This document shows positions 1 to 6,014 of a stretch of 10,198 bases of DNA, in pieces (the first letter of the stretch is position 1; every line of letters begins with the position of its first letter). The position numbers were made by a program, and so were the translations under genes. The notes under the pieces are model-generated. The model was given only the letters and a program-made list of their open reading frames with translations. It was not told the DNA's origin and did no database searches. Source of the stretch: Kiritimatiellia bacterium (lineage in GTDB: Bacteria > Verrucomicrobiota > Kiritimatiellia > RFP12 > UBA1067); the NCBI GenBank assembly GCA_900767325.1, contig CAAFYT010000015.1, positions 1 to 10,198 of the forward strand. The letters run 5' to 3'.

Positions 1-50
1 ACACGATGATCGTATGCCTGAAGGCGGATGCGGACTCTTTGCTGTTGCAT
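1..50 (-). CDS. rpsJ: 30S ribosomal protein S10, N-terminal fragment (runs off the left edge)
   Basis: Read on the minus strand from the ATG at 50-48, the 16 complete codons give MQQQRVRIRLQAYDHR, with a partial GT codon (Val) next. This matches the well-conserved start of bacterial S10 (for example MQNQRIRIRLKAFDHR in E. coli), including the RIRL and AYDHR blocks, so it is recognised despite its length. S10 is a 30S head protein and, as NusE, a transcription antitermination partner of NusB; it is normally the first gene of the large S10 ribosomal operon. The start is set by homology and by an AAGGA Shine-Dalgarno element 8 nt upstream. An in-frame ATG 29 codons upstream (137-135) lacks a ribosome binding site and would add an Arg-rich extension not found in S10. 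The gene has its own promoter and a long structured leader. About five sixths of the gene lies outside the window. Confidence 0.93.
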   Translation of the reverse strand, partial: MQQQRVRIRLQAYDHR

Positions 51-58
51 TCTTCTTT

Positions 59-63
59 TCCTT
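59..63 (-). promoter_or_regulatory. Ribosome binding site of rpsJ
   Basis: AAGGA on the minus strand, 8 nt before the ATG at 50-48, in a purine-rich stretch (AAGGAAAAGAAGA). It decides the rpsJ start in favour of position 50 over the in-frame ATG at 137. The stop codon of a 12-residue leader ORF (100-62) overlaps the first bases of this site. Confidence 0.8.
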
Positions 64-100
64 ATGTTTCGTTGACCTGCGTTTCGACTTCCCTCGCCAT

Positions 101-128
101 CGGCGGACTTCACCCGAAGTTGCCGCCG
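101..128 (-). promoter_or_regulatory. Leader hairpin upstream of the rpsJ ribosome binding site
   Basis: On the minus strand the arm at 128-117 (CGGCGG, a two-base CA bulge, then ACTT) pairs with the arm at 110-101 (AAGTCCGCCG). The loop is the six bases CGGGTG at 116-111. This makes ten base pairs interrupted by one bulge. It lies about 40 nt upstream of the Shine-Dalgarno site, inside the inferred rpsJ 5' UTR. It has no U-tract, so it is not a terminator. A protein-binding or translation-control role is possible but is only inference. Confidence 0.55.
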
Positions 129-179
129 GAGGCCCATTCAAGGCACCCCGCGCGCGGTTTCGTCTCCACACAGTTCCCC

Positions 180-222
180 TAAAAATCGAATCGCCCACGG
201 TTCGTATCGTAACCGCGGGCGA
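180..222 (-). terminator. Candidate attenuator terminator in the rpsJ leader
   Basis: Minus-strand RNA: TCGCCCGCGGTT (222-211), an 8-nt loop (210-203), AACCGTGGGCGA (202-191), then TTCGATTTTTA (190-180). The stem is 12 bp with a single G-U wobble and no bulge. That wobble pairs only on the minus-strand RNA; the plus-strand RNA would have an A-C mismatch, which supports the orientation. The U-rich tract has 7 U in the 10 bases after the stem, including five in a row, weaker than a textbook terminator but plausible. It lies well upstream of rpsJ and downstream of its promoter, so if active it would attenuate rpsJ. Confidence 0.55.
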
Positions 223-259
223 GCCCAACGGCCACGACGCGACGGGATTTACTCGCCCG
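216..259 (-). promoter_or_regulatory. Candidate antiterminator stem in the rpsJ leader
   Basis: On the minus strand CGGGCGAG (259-252) is perfectly complementary to CTCGCCCG (223-216), separated by 28 nt. The second arm covers seven of the twelve bases of the 5' arm of the terminator hairpin at 222-191, so forming one stem excludes the other. The 8-bp stem forms first during transcription and is weaker than the 12-bp stem, as expected of a switch that needs a factor to hold one state. The regulatory role is inference from geometry alone. Confidence 0.45.
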
Positions 260-292
260 TATCGCGACCCTCCTCTTTCGGGGATTGGGTGT

Positions 293-322
293 ATTATATC
301 ATAAATCGAAATCGGTGCGCAA
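293..322 (-). promoter_or_regulatory. Sigma-70-like promoter of rpsJ
   Basis: A perfect -10 box TATAAT lies at 298-293 on the minus strand, with TTGCGC (three of six matches to TTGACA, including the key TTG) at 322-317 and an 18-bp spacer. The predicted start point is near 286. The promoter sits right behind the intrinsic terminator of gene A, so rpsJ expression is probably insulated from the surface-protein gene and driven from here. The weak -35 lowers certainty, but the position is apt. Confidence 0.65.
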
Positions 323-336
323 GGGGGTATTTTCAT

Positions 337-382
337 AAAAATTAGAAAGGCGAGGAGGACCTTTTCGCCCTCCCCGCCCTTT
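337..382 (-). terminator. Intrinsic terminator of giant gene A
   Basis: About 20 nt after the gene A stop, minus-strand RNA can fold the arm 382-369 (AAAGGGCGGGGAGG) against 358-346 (CCTCCTCGCCTTT) with a 10-nt loop. This gives 13 base pairs with one bulged G and one G-U wobble that pairs only on this strand. The descending arm ends in TTT and is followed by CTAATTTTTA, giving the U-tract at 341-337. This is a convincing Rho-independent terminator separating gene A from the rpsJ promoter. Confidence 0.8.
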
Positions 383-401
383 CGTCTCTCTCCTGAACGC
401 C

Positions 402-3400
402 TCAGCGCAGGAAGAGCATCGTGCCAGCCGTCTTGGCGGGCTCGGCGATCTTGACCGCGCCCTCCTCGTACACCAGGATCAGTTCGGTCGCCTCGCCGCC
501 GATGGTGAGGACCGGAAGAGCCTCCGGCGCATTCGCCACGGTGACGACGACATCGCCCACCGTCGCGCCCTCGGCGAGGTCGAGCGTATTTCCGAAGAGA
601 ACACTCTGCGCCGTCCAACCGAGGTTGGGCTTCACGGTGATACCGTCCTTGTACGTGATCGAACCGCGACCCGCAGTCGTCGTCGTATCGCCGACGATGA
701 TCTTCAGGTACGCGCCGGCATCAAAGACACCGTCGAAGTCCGTGATGTCCTTGAAGATGTAGGTATGACCATTCTGCGGTCCCGTCGTCGCCGCGGGATC
801 CCAGCCAAAGGTTCCGCTCCCGCTCACCTTGTTGAAGAAGTAATCCTTCCCGCCATATCCGTTGGTGACGAGCAACGCCTTCGTGTCATTCTCGTCCTCA
901 AGGATAAGCTCAGGATTGGCTCCGTCGCCCGTCGAATTCGGCGCGTATCCGCTGATGCCGGTAACCTTGATCTTGCTTCCGATGTGCCCCTTCGAACCGA
1001 AGCTCCAGTCGGTCCAAAGCGCATTCTTGAGATAGAGCGTACCCGTCCACGTCTCAACCTGAAGCCCCACGAAGTTCGGCACGAAGCCATCGCACACGAG
1101 CGTACCCGCGCCCGTCACGCGAACCTCTCCGCCGTTGATCGTCAGCCCCACGAGCGACTTGGTCTCCCCTTCCGGAACATCGATCACAACATACGCCTCG
1201 TCACCCAGCGTCAGCGAACCGCGAATATCCGCATCCAGCACGATCTCGCCGTGGAACTTCGTCGCATCGATCATCGCCGTAAGCTGACCCTCGCCGTCGA
1301 ATGTGAAGCTCTTCTCGTCCTCACCTTCGGCCGGAGCCGTGTTGGAGATCGTCACGGAAGACGCCACGACGGTATCATCAACCGTGATCACGGGCGTCAC
1401 GTCGGCATTGATCGTCGCATAGGCGAGATCGCCCTCCTCGGGATTCACCCACGTCGTGGGCAGACCGGACGAATTGAGCCAGCCGTCCTCGACCATCCAG
1501 TCGGTCGAAGTCGCCTCGGAATTGCGCGTGTAGTAGCCGTCGTTCTCGACCGCCACGATCTGCACACCCGCGAGACCGAGGCGTCCCGCGACTTCGCGAC
1601 TCGAATGGGAGAGGTAGACCACCTCGATCTTCTCGTCCTCGGCGAGCCCCAGCGCCGCCTTCGACATGCGGTAGCGAATGTAGTTCGTGCCCTCGACCAT
1701 CGTCTCGCTGTCGCAATACGACGCACCATTCCAGGTGGTGTCGTAGGCGGCGGGCTCGGTCGCCCCCTTGCCATCGCCCGCGAAGAACTTCCACTCGCCG
1801 TCGTTTGCCTTCACGGCAATCGACTTCAGACTGATCGTCGCCGCCGTCTGATCCGATGCCTGGTAGATGTAGAGATCGAACACCTGATACGGAATGTTCG
1901 TGATCGCGACTTCCCAACGCAGATTGGCGGAGGCCTCGTTCTTGACGGGCGTCTTCGGCAGGACATAGTCGACACCCTCGCGCGTACCGACCGAATACGG
2001 CCATTCTGTCGGCGTGATGCGAGCGGAGTCGTCCAAATACGAGTAGGTGAGCTTTCCGTTGCCCGTCGTCTGCTTGTTGCGGCCGTCAACGTTCCGCGCA
2101 TTCACATCGTACATGTTCGGCATGTAGTAATAGCAGAGAACCCCGTCAAGTGCCTCTCCGTTGCCGTCCTTGAGCGCGAAGATCTCCGTCGTGCCGGCCT
2201 GTGTTCCCGTGTAGAACTTCGAATGGTTCCAGAAAAGCCCCGCCACGGGATAGCCGCCGACCTTCTCGTCCATCGGCGAGATATAGCCCTCGTTGATGCT
2301 CGCCGGCGAGAACTTGATGCTGATCGAATCGGTCTTCTTGGCCACGTAGACGAGCCCCGCCTCGTTCTTCGCAAGATAACCGGCAGGCGTATTGGTGAAC
2401 GAGGTCAGGTTGATGTACTTCGTGGTGAAGGAATAGATGCAGCCCGCATCCATCGTCGTGATCGTCTCAAGCTCCTCGGGGGAGAACGTGTATTCGCTCG
2501 ATTCGGCGATTTCGCCGAAGTAGAGCCCACCATTGTAGGCGCAGAGCTGATCCGTGATGTCGGTGCCCTCGACGTCGAGAATGGTCAACTCCTCCGGAAT
2601 CTCGTCGCCCGGCAGGTTGGCGACCTTGAACCAGCGGTCGGAATCCGTCGAGGCGTTCACCTTGAACGTGCCGCCGCCGAGCTTGACGGAGAGCGGAAGG
2701 ACCTGCGCGGTGAGGTCGATGACTCCCGTCGAATCCCCTTCCGTCAGCGTGCCCTCGCCGCTGATCGGCTGGGTGATCGGCAGCGTCTCGGCTGTCGGCG
2801 TGAGCGTCGCATTGCCCGTGACGTTGACCGCGATCGTGGTGCCGGCGTACGAAGTGATGCCAAGTTCGCCGAGCTTGAGCTCGCCTCCCGCGATATTGAG
2901 CGTGTTGACGCCTCCCGCACCGGCGGAAACCTTGATGCCCTTCGCCGTGAACGTGCCGCCATTGATGTTGATCGTCTGGTTGTTGCTGGTCTTGCCCACG
3001 AGCACCTGGGCGTTCTCGGCGAGGAACTCGGCCTCGCCGTTGAGCGTGAAGGTCGAAGGCCCGTTCCAGTGGCCGAACATGATCGTGGACTGGTTGGAGT
3101 CGACGATCGTCGCCTCCGATCCACCCGTGACGATCATCTTCGAGGTGTCGTTCAGCGTGAGCGAGGCCGTGCGACCCGCCGCGCCTTGCGAGAGGATGAG
3201 CTTCGCCGCCGTCCATTCCGCCGCGCCGGAGAACACGTAGTCGGCCTGGCCGATTCCAAGACCCGCCTCCGCGCCATCATGAACCTTCGCGCCAATGACG
3301 TTGACCGTCGTCTGAACGCCGTTGAAGCCGGAGTTGAAGTAGTAGTCGCCACCCTTGAGCGTCATGACACCATTAGCCACGTTGATCGTGAACGTTGCCG

Positions 3401-5831
3401 GCTCCGCCTCCGTGCCCGCGCCCCGCGTATACGTGTTGCCGCCGACCTTCGAATCGACGCCTTCCGTCGGGACCTGCCACTCCACTTCGCCCACAACCTG
3501 CGAGACATCCGTCGCAAGGGCCGTTTCGGCTGTAGCCGGGTAACCATCCGCCGAAACAACGACCTTGTCATTGCTTTCGGACTTCACGAACATCGAACCG
3601 CAAACCAACTCGACATCCCAGATGATGTTTCCGCCATGGAGGATCACCTCCACGGGGAACTCGTATCCGCGCATATAGACGTTCAACTCGGAAGTTCTGA
3701 CATCGGCGCCCTCGGCCGCCTCGTATTCGTTGCGCTTGTCATAAACATCACCCTCGACTTGCGTGAAGTCGAACTTCTCGAGAAGCGCGTTGTAGTCCGC
3801 AATCGTCACGCCCTCAACCGGCTTGATGACGATATCGCCCTTGTAGACAACATAGAGCTTCGTGATGCGCGAATCGAGCTCCGCGTCGATCAAAAGCTCC
3901 ATCTCGCCGCTCGGAGAATCGATGTTGAGTATGAGCTCGGTGCCATAGCTCTCATCGTATGCGGCATTGATATCCGAGATGCCCGCGCTCGGCCCAGAGA
4001 TGTCGATTTCGCCAAGAGCGCTCGAATAGGCCACGGTCTTCGCCGTGTCATCATAGGTCAGCGTCATGCCGGGAAGCTCGTCGCCGCCCACATAGACGAC
4101 TGCGCCCACAATTTTCTCCGGTGCGATCAGCAGGCCCTCGGTTCCGCAGAGCGCAACACCCTCGTTCTCCTCGACGGTCTCGGCGAAGCGATACGTCACG
4201 CCATTCGACGCCGTGAAGTTGCGGAAAGCCGGCTCGTTCACGAGCGAGACGATTCCTTCAAGCGCGTTGAAATCGGCCGTAATCGTCCGCTCCGCCGCCA
4301 TCTCGAACTCGCCCTCGCCATACTTCGTGAGAGCAGCATTGTTGCCCGACGACTCGGTGAAATCGCAATCGAAAATGAGTTTCGAGTTCTTGCCAACGAA
4401 CATCGCGCAACTGCGCGTCGCATCCGAGGCAAGGTGAAACCCACCCTCTCCAAGCTGACGGATAATCGCGGGCTTATCGGTCGCGTCCTCATCGCTCGCC
4501 GGAACGTAGATCTGCTCCTTGCCCTGTTCCGCGCCGCCCTGCCAGCGGAAATCGCTCTCGTCGCCGGACTGATAATGCGTCTGCTGGCAGTTGAATGTAA
4601 CGAGCGCGCCCGGATCAATGCAGAGCCGCTGACGGTAGAACATCGTATTCGTGCCGATCTGAATGAGATTGAGAGTTCCGCCGTCCTTCACGCGAATAAC
4701 ACCGCCGACATCCACTCCGCCGCTCCAGCCGGAGATATCCTTCGCATTGAAATCGAGCGTCGTTTCGCCCTCGATGAGGAGCGTTGGATTGTCGTTCGTT
4801 GCATCGGCGGCGAAGAGACTGTTGCCGCTCTGCCAGGTCATCGAATGCTTGCCGCCGTTGAACACGATGTGCGTGTGGAGCGTCTTGACACTCGTGCCGA
4901 AATTGAGCGTCGCACCATATTCGCCATCGCCGTTGAAGACGAACTTCTCCTTGCTCACGGCCGCCTTGATGCGCCCGAGCAATGTCGCGTCGGCCTCAAA
5001 CTCATTCGTTGCATCGAAATTGTAGACAACCGAGCCCGTAAAACCGTCCAATACGGACGAATCTATGCTCAGCAACTCGCTCCCCTCGATCGTCAGCTTC
5101 GCCGTCTCGTCGCCAATCAGCGAAATCGAGGCGAAAACCGTCTGCTCGTCAATCGTCCAGGTATTCTCGCCGTCAACCGTCAGCTTCACGACGCCCTGCG
5201 GATTGCCACCGATCGGCGGCTCAACATCCCACTCAATCTGATCGCCGGAGATCGTCCCCTCATAGACCGCGGGAGCCGAAACAATCGTTCCTTCGAGAAT
5301 CGACGCTGGCGTATACTGGTTATGACAGGCGATGAAAAACTTACCCGTATCCTGCGTGGCGCAAAAGCGCGGCGTCACGCTATCATTGGAGCCATTGAGC
5401 CACGTTACTGCGCTATCGTATGTCGTGCCGACCGTAACCGTGGGGCCGTCGGTGAAAACATAGACACGCTTCACGCGACTCTTCCCATCAACCCAACTCC
5501 AATTACCCTGCGACTTATCCACGGTTTCCGATACATAGTCCGTGCCATCGATGGTGAACTTGATCTTCTGCACATTGTCGTTATTATCGGGCGCCTGCGC
5601 GATGGTGATTTTGTTGATCTTCACCGTTGTGCCAACAAGAAGGTCTTCGGCGGCAGGAAGGCAGAACTTGTTGGACTGCTGCTCGAAGTTGCAGTTGCCA
5701 TCGTCCGTCGTTGCGACGGTAATGGTTACAGCGTCGCCTGTGACGACCGTAGTTGCTGCGTGCGCCGAAGCGCCCACGAATGTTGCCGCGAGCGTGCACG
5801 CCGCGATGACTGCCGACTTGATCTTATTCAT
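402..5831 (-). CDS. Giant secreted surface protein A (1809 aa): PATR-like repeats, YDVYVY-type domain, GTMLFLR tail
   Basis: No named family covers the whole protein, and no enzyme motif is visible. Residues 1-25 are a Sec signal peptide: basic MNKIK, a hydrophobic Ala-rich core, and SAHA before a likely cut ahead of ATTVV. Residues 26-379 are beta-rich with paired Cys (47 and 57). Residues 380-694 are the module shared with gene B, with a PATR-like LTKYGEGEF at about 501. Residues about 810-1035 are Asn/Thr/Gly/Ser-rich and repetitive, resembling a parallel beta-helix (NGGTF, AGGEL turns). Residues about 1165-1428 hold a domain with IPYQVFDLYIY that matches a region of B. The rest has a W-x(5)-W PATR-type lead-in and more beta-strand repeats (GEGQL near 1515), ending GTMLFLR. 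The start is supported by an AAGGA site and a strong promoter. The protein is acidic, as extracellular proteins often are. A surface adhesin, matrix component or glycan-binding protein is the likely role, by inference. Confidence 0.92.
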   Translation of the reverse strand: MNKIKSAVIAACTLAATFVGASAHAATTVVTGDAVTITVATTDDGNCNFEQQSNKFCLPAAEDLLVGTTVKINKITIAQAPDNNDNVQKIKFTIDGTDYVSETVDKSQGNWSWVDGKSRVKRVYVFTDGPTVTVGTTYDSAVTWLNGSNDSVTPRFCATQDTGKFFIACHNQYTPASILEGTIVSAPAVYEGTISGDQIEWDVEPPIGGNPQGVVKLTVDGENTWTIDEQTVFASISLIGDETAKLTIEGSELLSIDSSVLDGFTGSVVYNFDATNEFEADATLLGRIKAAVSKEKFVFNGDGEYGATLNFGTSVKTLHTHIVFNGGKHSMTWQSGNSLFAADATNDNPTLLIEGETTLDFNAKDISGWSGGVDVGGVIRVKDGGTLNLIQIGTNTMFYRQRLCIDPGALVTFNCQQTHYQSGDESDFRWQGGAEQGKEQIYVPASDEDATDKPAIIRQLGEGGFHLASDATRSCAMFVGKNSKLIFDCDFTESSGNNAALTKYGEGEFEMAAERTITADFNALEGIVSLVNEPAFRNFTASNGVTYRFAETVEENEGVALCGTEGLLIAPEKIVGAVVYVGGDELPGMTLTYDDTAKTVAYSSALGEIDISGPSAGISDINAAYDESYGTELILNIDSPSGEMELLIDAELDSRITKLYVVYKGDIVIKPVEGVTIADYNALLEKFDFTQVEGDVYDKRNEYEAAEGADVRTSELNVYMRGYEFPVEVILHGGNIIWDVELVCGSMFVKSESNDKVVVSADGYPATAETALATDVSQVVGEVEWQVPTEGVDSKVGGNTYTRGAGTEAEPATFTINVANGVMTLKGGDYYFNSGFNGVQTTVNVIGAKVHDGAEAGLGIGQADYVFSGAAEWTAAKLILSQGAAGRTASLTLNDTSKMIVTGGSEATIVDSNQSTIMFGHWNGPSTFTLNGEAEFLAENAQVLVGKTSNNQTININGGTFTAKGIKVSAGAGGVNTLNIAGGELKLGELGITSYAGTTIAVNVTGNATLTPTAETLPITQPISGEGTLTEGDSTGVIDLTAQVLPLSVKLGGGTFKVNASTDSDRWFKVANLPGDEIPEELTILDVEGTDITDQLCAYNGGLYFGEIAESSEYTFSPEELETITTMDAGCIYSFTTKYINLTSFTNTPAGYLAKNEAGLVYVAKKTDSISIKFSPASINEGYISPMDEKVGGYPVAGLFWNHSKFYTGTQAGTTEIFALKDGNGEALDGVLCYYYMPNMYDVNARNVDGRNKQTTGNGKLTYSYLDDSARITPTEWPYSVGTREGVDYVLPKTPVKNEASANLRWEVAITNIPYQVFDLYIYQASDQTAATISLKSIAVKANDGEWKFFAGDGKGATEPAAYDTTWNGASYCDSETMVEGTNYIRYRMSKAALGLAEDEKIEVVYLSHSSREVAGRLGLAGVQIVAVENDGYYTRNSEATSTDWMVEDGWLNSSGLPTTWVNPEEGDLAYATINADVTPVITVDDTVVASSVTISNTAPAEGEDEKSFTFDGEGQLTAMIDATKFHGEIVLDADIRGSLTLGDEAYVVIDVPEGETKSLVGLTINGGEVRVTGAGTLVCDGFVPNFVGLQVETWTGTLYLKNALWTDWSFGSKGHIGSKIKVTGISGYAPNSTGDGANPELILEDENDTKALLVTNGYGGKDYFFNKVSGSGTFGWDPAATTGPQNGHTYIFKDITDFDGVFDAGAYLKIIVGDTTTTAGRGSITYKDGITVKPNLGWTAQSVLFGNTLDLAEGATVGDVVVTVANAPEALPVLTIGGEATELILVYEEGAVKIAEPAKTAGTMLFLR
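404..425 (-). repeat. Copy 1 of the 22-bp repeat encoding the GTMLFLR tail (gene A)
   Basis: These bases are identical to 6017-6038 in gene B. They encode the last seven residues, GTMLFLR, plus the last base of the stop codon (TGA here, TAA in B). Identity at the synonymous positions of every codon contrasts with clear divergence just upstream (PAKTA here, APQAV in B). The tail is the only strictly identical protein stretch near the C-terminus of the two proteins. Confidence 0.85.
3750..4696 (-). repeat. Shared paralogous module, copy in gene A (residues 380-694)
   Basis: It encodes a module of about 315 residues homologous to the visible start of gene B (9252-10198). The first 34 residues, from RVKDGGTLNL to GALVTF, are identical; similarity then declines with small indels until both reach FDFT.V.G, after which the proteins diverge. 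Conserved features include a CX10C and a CX13C cysteine pair, EQIYVPAS, DATDKPAI, FVGKNSKL, and a PATR-like KYGEGEFE. The module is probably a beta-solenoid, inferred from Gly/Asn turns and alternating hydrophobics. Confidence 0.85.
4627..4696 (-). repeat. 70-bp perfect DNA repeat, gene A copy
   Basis: Base for base identical to 10129-10198 at the right edge of the window, so the true identical tract may be longer in gene B. All codons, including synonymous positions, match. Immediately below 4627 substitutions appear (first one at 4626, C against A). This pattern fits recent gene conversion or a recent shared-module duplication. Confidence 0.9.
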
Positions 5832-5841
5832 TTTCGTAATT

Positions 5842-5846
5842 TCCTT
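5842..5846 (-). promoter_or_regulatory. Ribosome binding site of gene A
   Basis: AAGGA on the minus strand, 10 nt before the ATG at 5831-5829, within GAAAGGAAATTACG. It supports this ATG, which also gives a complete signal peptide, as the start of gene A. Confidence 0.8.
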
Positions 5847-5892
5847 TCAGAAACTGACTGCCAACTGAGATCTCTCCCAGTATTCAAGCGAT

Positions 5893-5922
5893 AATATAGC
5901 AAATTTCCTGCTGCGCTGTCAA
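5893..5922 (-). promoter_or_regulatory. Sigma-70-like promoter of gene A
   Basis: A perfect -35 box TTGACA at 5922-5917 and the -10 box TATATT (five of six matches) at 5898-5893 lie 18 bp apart. The predicted start is near 5886, giving a 5' UTR of about 55 nt with a good Shine-Dalgarno site. Gene A is therefore probably transcribed from its own promoter and not only by read-through from gene B. Confidence 0.8.
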
Positions 5923-5942
5923 GCCGGAGACGGTGAATAGAC

Positions 5943-5986
5943 TTTGAGTCCCCCCTGCGGCTCAATAGCCACAAGGGGGACACAAA
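5943..5986 (-). terminator. Long hairpin after gene B, candidate terminator or 3'-end stabiliser without U-tract
   Basis: About 28 nt past the gene B stop, GTCCCCCTTGTGGC (5981-5968) pairs along its full 14 bases with GCCGCAGGGGGGAC (5961-5948) around a 6-nt loop. After one T-T mismatch, TTTG (5986-5983) also pairs with CAAA (5946-5943). Two of the 14 inner pairs are G-U wobbles that exist only on the minus-strand RNA, so the structure is meant for the gene B transcript. The bases that follow (GTCTATTCACC) are not a U-tract, so it is not a standard intrinsic terminator. It may act with Rho or protect the mRNA 3' end. Confidence 0.6.
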
Positions 5987-6014
5987 AAGGCACAAAGGTT
6001 TTTAGACTCCCCGC

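Larger units (their letters stand above)
51..286 (-). promoter_or_regulatory. Long structured 5' leader of rpsJ, candidate transcription attenuator
   Basis: This region between the predicted start point (about 286) and the rpsJ ATG is about 235 nt long and holds no convincing gene. Three stems are visible on the minus-strand RNA: an early stem pairing 259-252 with 223-216, a strong hairpin pairing 222-211 with 202-191 and followed by a U-rich stretch, and a bulged hairpin at 128-101. The first two share bases 216-222 and cannot form together, which is the arrangement of an antiterminator and terminator. Ribosomal protein operons, including S10 operons, are often autoregulated through such leaders; in E. 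coli, L4 acts on the S10 leader. I do not recognise this leader as a known family, and the ligand is unknown. Confidence 0.6.

Noticed and set aside
48..137. N-terminal extension of rpsJ from the in-frame ATG at 137-135
   Set aside because: The 29 extra codons would encode an Arg-rich tail ending RKRR, not seen in S10. No Shine-Dalgarno site precedes that ATG, and the ATG at 50 has both a good site and the canonical S10 start.
14..304. A 96-codon open frame on the plus strand in the left gap
   Set aside because: It lies antisense to the start of rpsJ and its leader and promoter. The complementary strand has a recognisable S10 start, TATAAT box and strand-specific RNA stems, while this frame has no family resemblance.
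2554..3240. A 228-codon plus-strand frame inside gene A
   Set aside because: It is antisense to the beta-helix-like part of gene A, with no promoter, ribosome site or recognisable domain. Its Ser/Val/Pro-rich composition is what the complement of Gly/Asp/Glu/Asn-rich coding sequence produces.
765..5894. A 1709-codon open frame on the plus strand, antisense to gene A
   Set aside because: It is in codon-to-codon register with gene A, so it stays open simply because gene A lacks TTA, CTA and TCA codons over this span, a normal effect of GC-rich codon bias. Its product is extremely rich in Arg, Asp and His, with no recognisable domain, signal or ribosome binding site. Gene A has clear homology, a signal peptide, a promoter and a terminator.
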